Part shown: positions 18,663 through 27,338 of the stretch, in pieces
Numbering within the stretch: the first letter of the stretch is position 1
Layout: the number at the start of each line of letters is the position of its first letter
Assembly (NCBI GenBank): GCA_023807065.1
Contig: JAJJLU010003732.1
Location: 1 to 34,882, forward strand
Reading direction: 5' to 3'
Source of the DNA: Isotricha intestinalis
Taxonomy: Eukaryota; Ciliophora; Litostomatea; Vestibuliferida; Isotrichidae
Length of the DNA: 34,882 nt
Position numbers and translations under genes: made by a program
Notes under the pieces: model-generated
Databases searched by the model: none
What the model saw: the letters and a program-made list of their open reading frames with translations, nothing else
What the model was told of the DNA's origin: nothing

Positions 18663-20057
18663 ATGGAAAGATATGATGATTTTATTACTTTTAAAAACCA
18701 AATGTTTCAATATTTTGAAATTTCAAGGAATTTAATAGATAAGAAAATGATAATAATAACAAAAGAATTATTAAATATAAAGAAAGAACATGAGAATTTA
18801 ACAAATAAATGTAAATTAATAAATTAATTTAATATTATAGTAAAAGATATAATAATAAAATATAAAAATTCATCTGAATCTTTTAATGCATCTTTTATAT
18901 CTGAAATATCTCAATCTTCAAATAAAAATTATAAACCATTTCAAAGAAGAAGTAAAACTCCTTCTAAAATTAGTATTCATAATATTTATATAAATAAGAA
19001 AGTTGAAATTGGGAAAAATTTTTCAAAATTAAAATTAGAAAATAATAATGAAAAAACAAATAGTCCTTATTTAAAGAATAAATTGAGGAAAATTAATAGA
19101 AAAAATTTTATAAATAATAATAATAAAACTCAAGATCCTGTTTTTATAAATCCTCCTTCTGGAAAATCAAATAAATTTAAAATTTTAAAAAAGAAAATTT
19201 TTCCTAAAATTTCTTCTGATTCTACTTTAAATAATACTGGAAATAATTCTCCTGAAAATTCAGAAAAAAATAAAATTAAAAAAATAATTAAATCTAAAAC
19301 AAAAGATTTTTCCCTTGATATTGATAATAGAAAATTATCTATTATGGATATTCCTTCTATTAATCAAATTAATTATTATAATAATAAAATTAAATTCGAA
19401 AAATTATTTTCTATTCTTTCTAAAAGTAATGTTTTACCTTTTAACTTAAGGTTAATTTTTTCTATTAAAAGTAAATATTCAAAAGAAGAAATTTTAAAGG
19501 ACTATCAAAATTACTTAAATTATAAAAAAAATATTTATGAAAAACAAGAAAAAGAATTTATATTATTTAAACCTTCAAAAACAATCCAATGTCTTTTAGG
19601 TTTTTTAAACAAAGAAGATGAAAATGAATTTATTCAAAAACATTCTAAATATGATTCAAATAATGAAAATGAAATAATTTTATTTCATATTTTTGAAATT
19701 TTATATATATTATTGAATAAGAAAATTCCAGATAATGAAAATAATATTATTATAAATTTATTTCAAACAATTTTTAAAGAATTAAATATTAATACTATTA
19801 AAGAATGCATATTAAATAAAATTTGTAATAATTTAACTCTTTCTAAAGTTGAGTTAAATACCATAAATATGATATTAAATACTTGTCCTAAAATTATCCA
19901 AGATGAATATCTAAAAACTATTAAAAAAGAAAAAATTGTTTTTCCAATAACCTTATTTATTAAAGAATTATTTGAATATTCAAAAAAAAAATTTAATTTT
20001 GGTAATTATATGATTTTGTATTTATATGAAAAATCAGAATTGAATAAAAATAAATAG
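18663..20057 (+). CDS. Unknown helical protein, two exons (454 residues)
   Basis: Exons 18663-18810 and 18841-20057 joined across a 30-nt intron give one frame ending in TAG. The first exon (MERYDDFITFKNQMFQYFE...) and the downstream exon are in phase only after splicing, and the join restores a helical stretch HENLTNKLKDIIIKYKN. The frame continues upstream of the TTG at 19083 that begins the longest unspliced open frame, so this start is preferred. Residues 50-190 are Ser/Lys/Asn-rich. The last 250 residues are predicted alpha-helical (LSILSKSNVLPFNLRLIFSI, then repeated helices with hydrophobic spacing), possibly a solenoid. No known family is recognised. The gene lies 216 bp upstream of the CK1 gene on the same strand. 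Confidence 0.72.
18811..18840 (+). other. Intron (30 nt, GTAAAT...TATAG)
   Basis: Removal joins a codon split after its first base and connects the ATG-bearing exon to the long 3' exon in frame. Without splicing the upstream frame ends at a TAA inside this segment. Length and borders match the introns of the TBC gene. Confidence 0.75.
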
Positions 20058-20273
20058 ATCTTTACTTGAGAAATTTATATTTTTTATTATTGATAAATTA
20101 CAATTTGTTATATTTTTTCATTATATATTATAAAAAAATGAAAAAAAATATAAATATCATTATAAAATAATATATAAAAAAAATATAAAAAATATTAAAA
20201 AAAATAAAAAAAACAATTCTCAAACTGTAGAATAAAAACCATTAAAAAAGCATAATAAAAAAAAATAAAAAAA

Positions 20274-21498
20274 ATGGAACAACTGGAACAAATCCCAAAA
20301 GAAATAGAAGAAATATCATCAGAAGAGAATGGATTATCTCAAATTCAAAACAAGATATTTTTCAATAAATATCACTGTATAAAAAAATTAGGAGAAGGAT
20401 CATTTGGACAGATATTTAAGGCAGAATATAACGAAGAATACTTTGCATTAAAATTTGAGAATAAAAAAAAAGGACAAAACTTATTAGAAAACGAGGCAGC
20501 AATAATGTCATATTTAAAAGGTCCAAATATACCATATGTAAAAAGTTATGGCTATTCAGGAAATTATAATATATTAGTAATGCAATTATTAGGTAAAAGT
20601 TTAGAAGATATATTTACAGAATTAAAAAGATTTTCAATAAAATCAGTTTGTATTCTTTCAATACAAATGTTAAATGTATTAGAATATATTCATAATAAAC
20701 ATATAATTCATAGAGATATAAAACCAGATAATTTTGTAATGGGATTAGATGATTTAAGTCAATATGTTTATTTATTAGATTTCGGTTTAGCTAAAAAATA
20801 TAGAAGTAGTTCAACTTTAATTCATTATCCTATGATTTATAAAAAGAAATTAACTGGAACTGCAAGATATGCGTCAATTAATGCTTTAAAAGGTTATGAA
20901 CAAAGTAGAAGAGATGATTTAGAAAGTGTTGGCTATGTTTTAATATATTTTTTAAGAGGAAGTTTACCATGGCAAGGTTTACAAGCAAAAAATAAAGAAG
21001 AAAGATATAAAAAAATTTTACAAAAAAAAATAGAAACTACATCTTATGATTTATGCTATGGTTTTCCTATTGAATTTGAAAAATATGTAGAATATTGTAA
21101 AAATTTAGATTATATAGAAGAACCTCAATATGAAATGTTAAGAAATTTATTTTTAAAAATTATGAGAAGAGAAAAAGATAAATTTGATTATATTTATGAT
21201 TGGACAACTGAAGAAGAATTAAAAATGAGAAAAGAAGTAACTATGAAAACTGATGTTGATAGTCATGGAAAAGATTTTAGAAAAAATAGTGTTAATAGTA
21301 AAAGAAGAAGAGGAAGTAAAATTGAAGAAAATGAAGAAAATGAAAATATTAAAGCTGGAATTACTGTTTTTTCACAAAATTATGGAAATGATAATGATAA
21401 AAATGAAGGAAATAAAAATAATAATAACAATGAAGAAACTGTTTGTTGTAGTGGATGCCAAATGTAAGTTTTTTTTATAATTTATTTTTAGATTTTAA
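20274..21498 (+). CDS. Casein kinase 1 family Ser/Thr kinase, possible prenylated C-terminus
   Basis: A CK1 protein kinase of 397 or 398 residues. Landmarks: Gly loop GEGSFG 40-45, ATP-binding K60, HRDIKPDNF 146-154 with catalytic D148, DFG 169-171, and the CK1 signature LTGTARYASINALKGYEQSRRDDLES, which replaces the usual APE motif. The tail past about 310 is charged and Asn-rich. Unspliced, the frame ends at TAA 21465-21467 as ...CCSGCQM. However, GTAAGT at 21464 and TTTTTAG ending at 21491 delimit a 28-nt intron of the size used elsewhere in this window; splicing gives ...CCSGCQIF and stop at 21496-21498. CQIF is a CaaX box of the geranylgeranyl (X = Phe/Leu) kind, preceded by a palmitoylatable CC. 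Membrane anchoring would parallel the palmitoylated yeast Yck and animal CK1-gamma kinases. Kinase identity is certain; the spliced end is inferred. Confidence 0.95.
21464..21491 (+). other. Probable 28-nt terminal intron of the CK1 gene
   Basis: It has an ideal donor GTAAGT, a T-rich body and a TTTTTAG acceptor, and its 28 nt falls inside the 26-32 nt range of the other introns here. The unspliced stop codon TAA lies inside the donor itself. Splicing changes the protein end from GCQM to GCQIF and so creates a CaaX box. Confidence 0.65.
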
Positions 21499-21756
21499 AA
21501 ATTGGTTTCAGGTTATTTTTTCTCATTTTAGATTTTTTAATTCTTTTAAATTTAAAATTGAAAATGTTTTATATATAGAATTGTTTGTACAAGGAGATGA
21601 TAAAATATAAGTGAAATATAAAGTTTTTATATAATCAAACTTATTTGTTTATGAAAAATAATTTAATTAAATAATTTTTGTTTTTTTTATTATTTACGTT
21701 CCTAAATATTTAAAACATAAAATAACTTTTAATAAAATTTGTAAAAAAAAAAATAA

Positions 21757-24402
21757 TTAATAATCACAATCATCAAAATTATAATAATAATTATTATTTA
21801 ATAATCCATTACATAAATAATGTTCTTGTGTTCCATCAGGAAATTTAATATCTTTACTTCCATCTTGATGAATAATAGTAATAATTTTATTATTATCAAT
21901 TTTTTCAATAGTACCATCATAATAATAAGTTTCTTCATAACCATCAGGTAAAATAAATTTAATAGTACCATCAATAAAATTTATTTGTTTACAACCATTT
22001 AAAAAATGTTTTTCAATTTGTCCATTATTAAATTTAAATACTTGTAAACCATTTTTATATGTTATTTGAATTGTTTTTGCTTCATTGAAAAAATATACTA
22101 TTTTATTATTAGGATATGTTTGTTTAATATCTCCATTTATAAAATATACTATTTGATATCCATCATCAAATATTTCTTTTCTTACTCCACTTTGAAATAT
22201 TACTTCTTTTTTATTATTTGAATATATATTTATTGTTTTTCCTTCGTTTGATGCACTTTTTATTATTTTTATCTTCTCATTTGAATGATATTTTTCAGGA
22301 AGAATAAAATTATAATTTCCATCATCTTCTTTTGATATTTTCTTTATTTTATTTATTAATAATTCATGTTGGTCTTTTTCTTTTTTATTTGCTTTTATAT
22401 TATTATCATTATTATTATTATTTGAACTTTGATTATTTGATGCTTTTATTTTTTTATTTATTAATTGCTCTTTTTTTAAATTACTATTGTTTATATTATT
22501 TATTGGAGTTATATTATTTATATTCTTTGATGTTATACTATTATCTTTTTCTTTTTTATTCATTGTTTTTATTGATGTATTAAATTCTGAATCCATACTT
22601 ATTGTTTTTCTATTTTTTGGATTTGATAATTTTTTGGATGTTATTGATTTAACCATTTTTGAATTATTAATTTTTTTCATTTCATTTTCTTCAAATTTTA
22701 TATTTTCTGCTCCAAATGTATTCACTGTTATATGTTTTTTCAAAATTGGTTCTTTTATTTTTGATTTTATTATTTCTTTTAATCTTTTGTTTTCTATTTC
22801 TTTTATTTTTAATTCTTCTTGAAGTTTTATTATTTTTCTTTTTAATTGTTCTATTATTTCTTTATCTTTTTTTGAATTTATTATTAAAATATTATTCTTT
22901 TCTTGAATTAAATTATATCTTTTTTCTTCATGTTCTAATTTTTTTAATTCATTTTCTCTAAAAGTTTCAAATTCATTTTTTCTATTTATAAAATCCTCAA
23001 TATCATTTTTTAATTTTAAATGTAATTGTTCATATTCTTTTTTTAATTCTTCAATTTTTAATCTTTCTTCTTTTGATTTATTAATTTCTAATTCAAGTTC
23101 ATTTAATTTTAAAGAAATTACTTCATCATCATTCAGTGATTTTTCATTAATATTACTATTAACTTCATTATTATTATTAATATCACTGTTATTATTTTCA
23201 ATAATTGGATTTGGAATTAAATCAATTTTAATAGGAGTTTTTAAAGCATCAGAATTAGAAATAAAATTTGATAAAATTTGATTATTTGAATCATAATTAC
23301 TTTTGTCTGTTTTAATATTATTATTTTTAGGAAAATCTTCTTCAGAATTTTTCTTAGTTAAAGTTTGAAGTTCACTCACAGATAAAGTTTCAATTTGTGG
23401 AATTTTATTATTATTATTATTATTATTATATAAATAACTTTCTTCTATATTATTATTATAATCAGAAAGTTTACTTTGATTTTTAATAATATTATTATTT
23501 AAATTATTTCTTTCTGATTCAATAGTAATATTATTAATTTGATTATATGAATTTTTTATTTGTTTATTTTTTTCTTTGCTTCTTGAAGAATTTTTTCTAT
23601 ATTGTTCTAATTTTATTTTTTTTTCATCTAAATGACCTTCTTCATCTAATAAATCTGTATAATAAGTATATTTTTTATCATTTTTCGAAGGTTTTGATAT
23701 TGAAATTACTTTTTTTTTAATTTCTTTTTTTATTATTTTTTTTTTTGGAGGACTTTTTGGTTCTTCATATTTTTCATTTGCTAAATTTATTTCTAATAAT
23801 TCTTCAAAATTTGTATTCGAAGGTTTAATAGGAATTTCATCAAAATTATTTATTAAATTTTTATTTAAATTATTTGTTGATTCATTATTATTATTTTTAT
23901 TAATCATCTCTTTATTTAATTCACTTTTATCTTCATTTGAATCTAATGTTTTTTCTTTTTCTTCTTTCATTTTATTTTGTGCATTATTATTATTTAATTC
24001 TATATCATTATTTTCTATTTTATTTTCTTTTTTTGAAGATGAGTTAAAAATTCTTGTTGTATTATAATTTGAATTCATAAAATTTTGAAATAATAAAAAA
24101 GTTTCATATAATTGTTCTTTATCAATATAAAAATTTTGAATATTGTTAATATCTGAATAATTAGTTGTTGTATTTTCTTCTTTATTATTCTTCATATTTT
24201 TCAATATTTTTGGTGTCATTATTGCTTCATCTTCTTTATATTTTTCTAAATTATTATTTATATTTATATTTTCCTTTATATCTGAATGTGATTTAATATT
24301 CTTTTCTTCTTCTCTATCTTTATAATTCCTTATAATTTTCGGTTTAAAACATCTATTTTCAATAACATTCTCCTTTCTTTTATTATCATTTTCCTTATTC
24401 AT
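21757..24402 (-). CDS. SAS4: SAS-4/CPAP centriole assembly protein (TCP10 C-terminal domain)
   Basis: An 881-residue protein. The C-terminal ~190 residues (from about 692) are the TCP10_C / G-box domain, a beta-sheet fibril built from repeats of the form xxxxxxDGxxxxxx: GYQIVYFINGDIKQTYPNN, EAKTIQITYKNGLQVFKFNN, GQIEKHFLNGCKQINFIDGT, IKFILPDGYEETYYYDGT and DIKFPDGTQEHY. In animals this domain binds STIL/Ana2 and the protein sets centriole length and recruits tubulin. A long coiled coil (about 430-555) precedes it, as in the family, and the N-terminal part is Asn/Lys-rich. The PN2-3 tubulin-binding motif was not found by eye. Its presence means the organism builds centrioles or basal bodies. 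It is followed, 80 bp upstream on the same strand, by the second PP2C gene. Confidence 0.92.
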   Translation of the reverse strand: MNKENDNKRKENVIENRCFKPKIIRNYKDREEEKNIKSHSDIKENININNNLEKYKEDEAIMTPKILKNMKNNKEENTTTNYSDINNIQNFYIDKEQLYETFLLFQNFMNSNYNTTRIFNSSSKKENKIENNDIELNNNNAQNKMKEEKEKTLDSNEDKSELNKEMINKNNNNESTNNLNKNLINNFDEIPIKPSNTNFEELLEINLANEKYEEPKSPPKKKIIKKEIKKKVISISKPSKNDKKYTYYTDLLDEEGHLDEKKIKLEQYRKNSSRSKEKNKQIKNSYNQINNITIESERNNLNNNIIKNQSKLSDYNNNIEESYLYNNNNNNNKIPQIETLSVSELQTLTKKNSEEDFPKNNNIKTDKSNYDSNNQILSNFISNSDALKTPIKIDLIPNPIIENNNSDINNNNEVNSNINEKSLNDDEVISLKLNELELEINKSKEERLKIEELKKEYEQLHLKLKNDIEDFINRKNEFETFRENELKKLEHEEKRYNLIQEKNNILIINSKKDKEIIEQLKRKIIKLQEELKIKEIENKRLKEIIKSKIKEPILKKHITVNTFGAENIKFEENEMKKINNSKMVKSITSKKLSNPKNRKTISMDSEFNTSIKTMNKKEKDNSITSKNINNITPINNINNSNLKKEQLINKKIKASNNQSSNNNNNDNNIKANKKEKDQHELLINKIKKISKEDDGNYNFILPEKYHSNEKIKIIKSASNEGKTINIYSNNKKEVIFQSGVRKEIFDDGYQIVYFINGDIKQTYPNNKIVYFFNEAKTIQITYKNGLQVFKFNNGQIEKHFLNGCKQINFIDGTIKFILPDGYEETYYYDGTIEKIDNNKIITIIHQDGSKDIKFPDGTQEHYLCNGLLNNNYYYNFDDCDY

Positions 24403-24482
24403 TTAAATAATTTAAATAATTATTTAAAAACCTTTTAAAAAAAATAAAAATAATAAAAAAATATATGTCAAAAAAAAATGAT

Positions 24483-26042
24483 TTATTCTTTCCCTTTGAA
24501 AAAAATAACAATACAAGTAATATCATCACAAAGAGTAGATTCTTGATTCCATAATTTATAAGCTTGTTCGACTAATTTCTTACAACATCCAACACAATCA
24601 CCTTTTTGAATGTAATATTTACAAATGATAGAAATTTGTTCATTATTTAAAAATTGAAAGAGTCCATCACTTCCCATAACAACAGCTTTAATTTTATGCT
24701 GAATGATATCAAAGATAAATATATCAGCTTTACAAATAACCCCAATAGTTTCAGCAATAAAATCACCGAAGGATCTACTCATCGCTAAACCAGGATAATC
24801 TTCATTTTTTAACCAAACTCTAAATGGTCCAATATTACTATTATTTAATCTTTTTATTCTTCCTCCTTTCTCTAATATTCTCTTACTTTCTTCTTCTATC
24901 TCTGGTTTATGATCTTTTGATATTTCTATTATTTTATAATCTTCAGTTATATATAATGAACGAGAATCTCCTATATTATAACATATTATTTTGTCTTTTA
25001 TATGGATTAAAAAATTTCCTGTTGTTCCTGATAAATTTGAATTTATATTCTTCTCCTTTTTTAGTTTTTCTTCTGATTTTTCACATATTTTATTAAAGAA
25101 ATTTCTATCTGATAATTTATTATATATTTCTTCTTCTGTTATATTTTCATTTTTTATATTTAATTTCTTTGTAGATGTAAAAAAATCTATAAAATATTCT
25201 TTTATATATTTTGATATATTGTGACCATTTATTCCATGACCATCAAATACTGCGAAAGCTGAATAATTTAATAAATTAAATATTTTTGTTTTTGCTAAAA
25301 AATTATCTTGGTTTGTTTTTGTTTGACCTGATAAATCTTTTCCTGCTTTTGTTCTACATGCAAATTTATATATTATTGAAGAATAATTATTTATTGTTTT
25401 ATTCATTATTATATTATTATTATTTATATTGTTATTATTATTTTTTAGATTTAATGTTTTTATTTGACTATTTTCTTCTTTTTCTTTTTCTGAATTATTT
25501 AATTGGATTATTTTTTTTTCTAAAGAATTATTTTTCAAGATTAATTTTTGATTTGTGTATTTTGGTGATTCTGATTTAAATAAATTGATTGAATTGAAAG
25601 AATTTTTTTTTTGTCTTGTTGTTTTTTTCTTATTTAAATTCTTATAATTTAATAATTTTATTTGGGAATTAGAATACATTTTTATTTTTATTGTTTTATC
25701 TATTTTATCTAATTCTTCATTTATTTCATTATTACTGTTAATTAAATAATTTCTATTATTTTTAATTGGTGGAAGTGAAATATTTTCATTTTTATTTAAA
25801 TTTGATTTTGATAAACTTTTTTTTTTTGAATCATTGTAAATATTGTCTTTAATATAAGATTTAAAATTTCTTAAAGTCATTGATTTTTGGGCTTCATGAT
25901 AGTTTCTATACGTTGAATCTTTAATTTTATTTTTTCCAACGAATATTTTGGTTTTTGGTTTTGATATATTTAAAGAATTATTATTTGAATTGAAAAAACT
26001 TTTCAAAAAATTTTTTTTCAATTTAATTTTATCTTCAGACAT
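24483..26042 (-). CDS. PP2C-family Ser/Thr phosphatase, second copy
   Basis: A 519-residue phosphatase. The PP2C domain fills about 225-517: NQDN 244-247 supplies the first acidic ligand (Q where most PP2Cs have E, as in many protist and plant members), DGHG 267-270, IGDSRS 357-362, the SRSFGD block ending at D427, GSDG 457-460 and DDIT 506-509. A second His-rich turn, GHGINGH, follows the metal site. The first 220 residues are disordered Asn/Lys/Ser-rich sequence. It differs clearly from the PP2C at 4.9-6.8 kb (different N-terminus, no insert, AETIGVI after the SRSFGD block), so the two are not a recent duplication. Catalytic residues are intact. Confidence 0.95.
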   Translation of the reverse strand: MSEDKIKLKKNFLKSFFNSNNNSLNISKPKTKIFVGKNKIKDSTYRNYHEAQKSMTLRNFKSYIKDNIYNDSKKKSLSKSNLNKNENISLPPIKNNRNYLINSNNEINEELDKIDKTIKIKMYSNSQIKLLNYKNLNKKKTTRQKKNSFNSINLFKSESPKYTNQKLILKNNSLEKKIIQLNNSEKEKEENSQIKTLNLKNNNNNINNNNIIMNKTINNYSSIIYKFACRTKAGKDLSGQTKTNQDNFLAKTKIFNLLNYSAFAVFDGHGINGHNISKYIKEYFIDFFTSTKKLNIKNENITEEEIYNKLSDRNFFNKICEKSEEKLKKEKNINSNLSGTTGNFLIHIKDKIICYNIGDSRSLYITEDYKIIEISKDHKPEIEEESKRILEKGGRIKRLNNSNIGPFRVWLKNEDYPGLAMSRSFGDFIAETIGVICKADIFIFDIIQHKIKAVVMGSDGLFQFLNNEQISIICKYYIQKGDCVGCCKKLVEQAYKLWNQESTLCDDITCIVIFFKGKE

Positions 26043-26553
26043 AAAAAAATATGAAGAAATATTTTCTAATTAAATTAATCTATAAAATTAATTACCATAT
26101 AAATTAAAAATTAATAAAAAAAACAAATATTAAATCTAATTATTATTTAATTATTTCTTGAAAATAATTATGAGATAATATATTAAACTTTTTATATTTT
26201 TTTCTATTGTTATTCTTTTTTTATTCTTTTATATATTTTATTTTTTTGATTTTTTGTTAAAATTATTTTTTTATACTCATTTTTTTACACTTATTATTTA
26301 TTTATTTTTTTTCATAATATAATTTAATCTTAATGTTTACTTTTTTTTATAATTTTAAAACCTTCTTTTCATTAAATTGAATATAAAAAAATAAATTATT
26401 ACTTTTATAATTATATATTTTTTTTTTTCTTTTTTAATTTCAAAAATCTCTTATTTCTTTACTTTTATTATTCATCTAATATTGAGTTTGTTTTAAATTA
26501 CTTAAATTTAAACTACTATTTTACAACTCATAAATATTTCAATATCATCATTT

Positions 26554-26660
26554 ATTTCAAAGGAAAGGCTCCCTGTCTTGGAAATATAATATTATCTTTC
26601 CATAGAAGAAATAATTGTAAAATATATAATTTGCATTTTTTGATTAATAATTTTTGAAAA
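26554..26660 (+). ncRNA. Candidate small structured RNA (GC-rich hairpin plus Sm-like site)
   Basis: ATTTCAAAG (26554-26562) pairs with CTTGGAAAT (26577-26585) in 8 of 9 positions around a 14-nt loop GAAAGGCTCCCTGT. The 22 bases 26561-26582 have 12 G or C, against roughly one in six in the region. An alternative pairing GGAAAG with CTTTCC (26562-26601) is also possible. AATTTTTGA at about 26649-26657 resembles an Sm-protein binding site. I could not match it to U1, U2, U4, U5, U6, SRP or RNase P RNA. Strand and ends are guesses. Confidence 0.25.
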
Positions 26661-26686
26661 AGAAGTAAATAAAAAATTCACCATAA

Positions 26687-26854
26687 AAAGTATTTAATTT
26701 ATTAGATTTTAGTGATGAAATGATAATGATTAATTTAAATGATAATTCCAAATGATAAAAAGAAATAAAAAGAAATTCAGAAAATCAATTAAAAAAAGAA
26801 GAAAAAATAAATTTTCAAAAAAGGAAAAAGTCAAGAAATAAAATATATCAATAA
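26687..26854 (+). pseudogene. Possible eroded coding relic
   Basis: One frame reads KVFNLLDFSDEMIMINLNDN, then two consecutive stops TGA TAA (26753-26758), then KEIKRNSENQLKKEEK and a further basic stretch to a TAA at 26852-26854. No GT donor lies nearby to splice the stops out. NLLDFSDE recalls adaptor-binding tails of clathrin-associated proteins, but this is a short match. Weak call. Confidence 0.28.
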
Positions 26855-26983
26855 AATATAAATTAATTAATTTTGGAAATAATTGTTATAAAATAATCAT
26901 TATTATTTTTAAAATTATTCGTTTTTATTTTCTATAAAAAATAAATAGCTTGAATGAATATTTTATTTAAATAAATTATATTT

Positions 26984-27220
26984 ATGTCAAAAGAAGGTGA
27001 ATTAACAACTGATTCTTCAAGAAACTTTTTTAATAGTTTTAATTGTAAAGTTTTAAATTCTTTTGAAAAGAAAAAAAAAGTTAAATTTAATGAATCAATT
27101 GGAATAATTTTTATAGAATCTTTTAAAAAATATAATAAAATTCAACATTTTTATGGAAAAAAAGAAAAATATAGATTGTTAAAAAGTCAGAAAATTAAAT
27201 GCAATTGTGAAATATTTTAA
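26984..27220 (+). CDS. Small basic protein with an RVxF-type PP1-docking motif
   Basis: A 78-residue frame with an ATG after an AT-rich leader and a TAA stop. The core KKKVKFNESIGIIFIESFKK (residues 30-49), continuing into YNK, contains K32-V33-K34-F35, a match to the [RK]-V-x-F motif by which regulators dock on protein phosphatase 1. The end is Cys-containing (KCNCEIF). Composition is coding-like and not repeat-derived, and nothing else occupies this space, so it is probably real, though short. It ends 118 bp from the converging TBC gene. Regulation of PP1 is only an inference; a 4-residue motif occurs often by chance. Confidence 0.55.
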   Translation: MSKEGELTTDSSRNFFNSFNCKVLNSFEKKKKVKFNESIGIIFIESFKKYNKIQHFYGKKEKYRLLKSQKIKCNCEIF

Positions 27221-27338
27221 ACTTAAGATAATTTTGAATCTTTATTTTATAATGATAAAATATTACATATATCGAAATTTTATTTAATATATTTATTTTA
27301 TGCCTAAATATTCATTAAATAATTATATATTTTGATTA

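Larger units (their letters stand above)
26043..26983. other. 941-bp spacer between divergent genes
   Basis: The longest gene-free stretch of the window, between the start of the second PP2C (minus) and the small RVxF-motif gene (plus). Most of it is extremely T-rich. Two things stand out and are listed separately: a GC-rich hairpin at 26554-26585 and a broken coding-like frame at 26687-26854. I saw no tRNA, U6, U2 or 5S signature. Confidence 0.6.

Noticed and set aside
22332..22961. Several plus-strand Leu/Phe/Tyr-rich open frames that look like membrane proteins
   Set aside because: They lie antisense to the SAS-4/CPAP gene; reversed AAT/GAA/AAA codons automatically read as Ile/Leu/Phe/Tyr. 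They are shadows.
24565..24575. GTTCGA, the core of a tRNA T-arm
   Set aside because: It lies inside the second PP2C coding sequence and has no acceptor stem or D-arm around it.
4914..26042. The two PP2C genes as a tandem duplication
   Set aside because: They are 18 kb apart, differ in N-terminus, first metal ligand context and the insert after the GG block, and are not closely similar.
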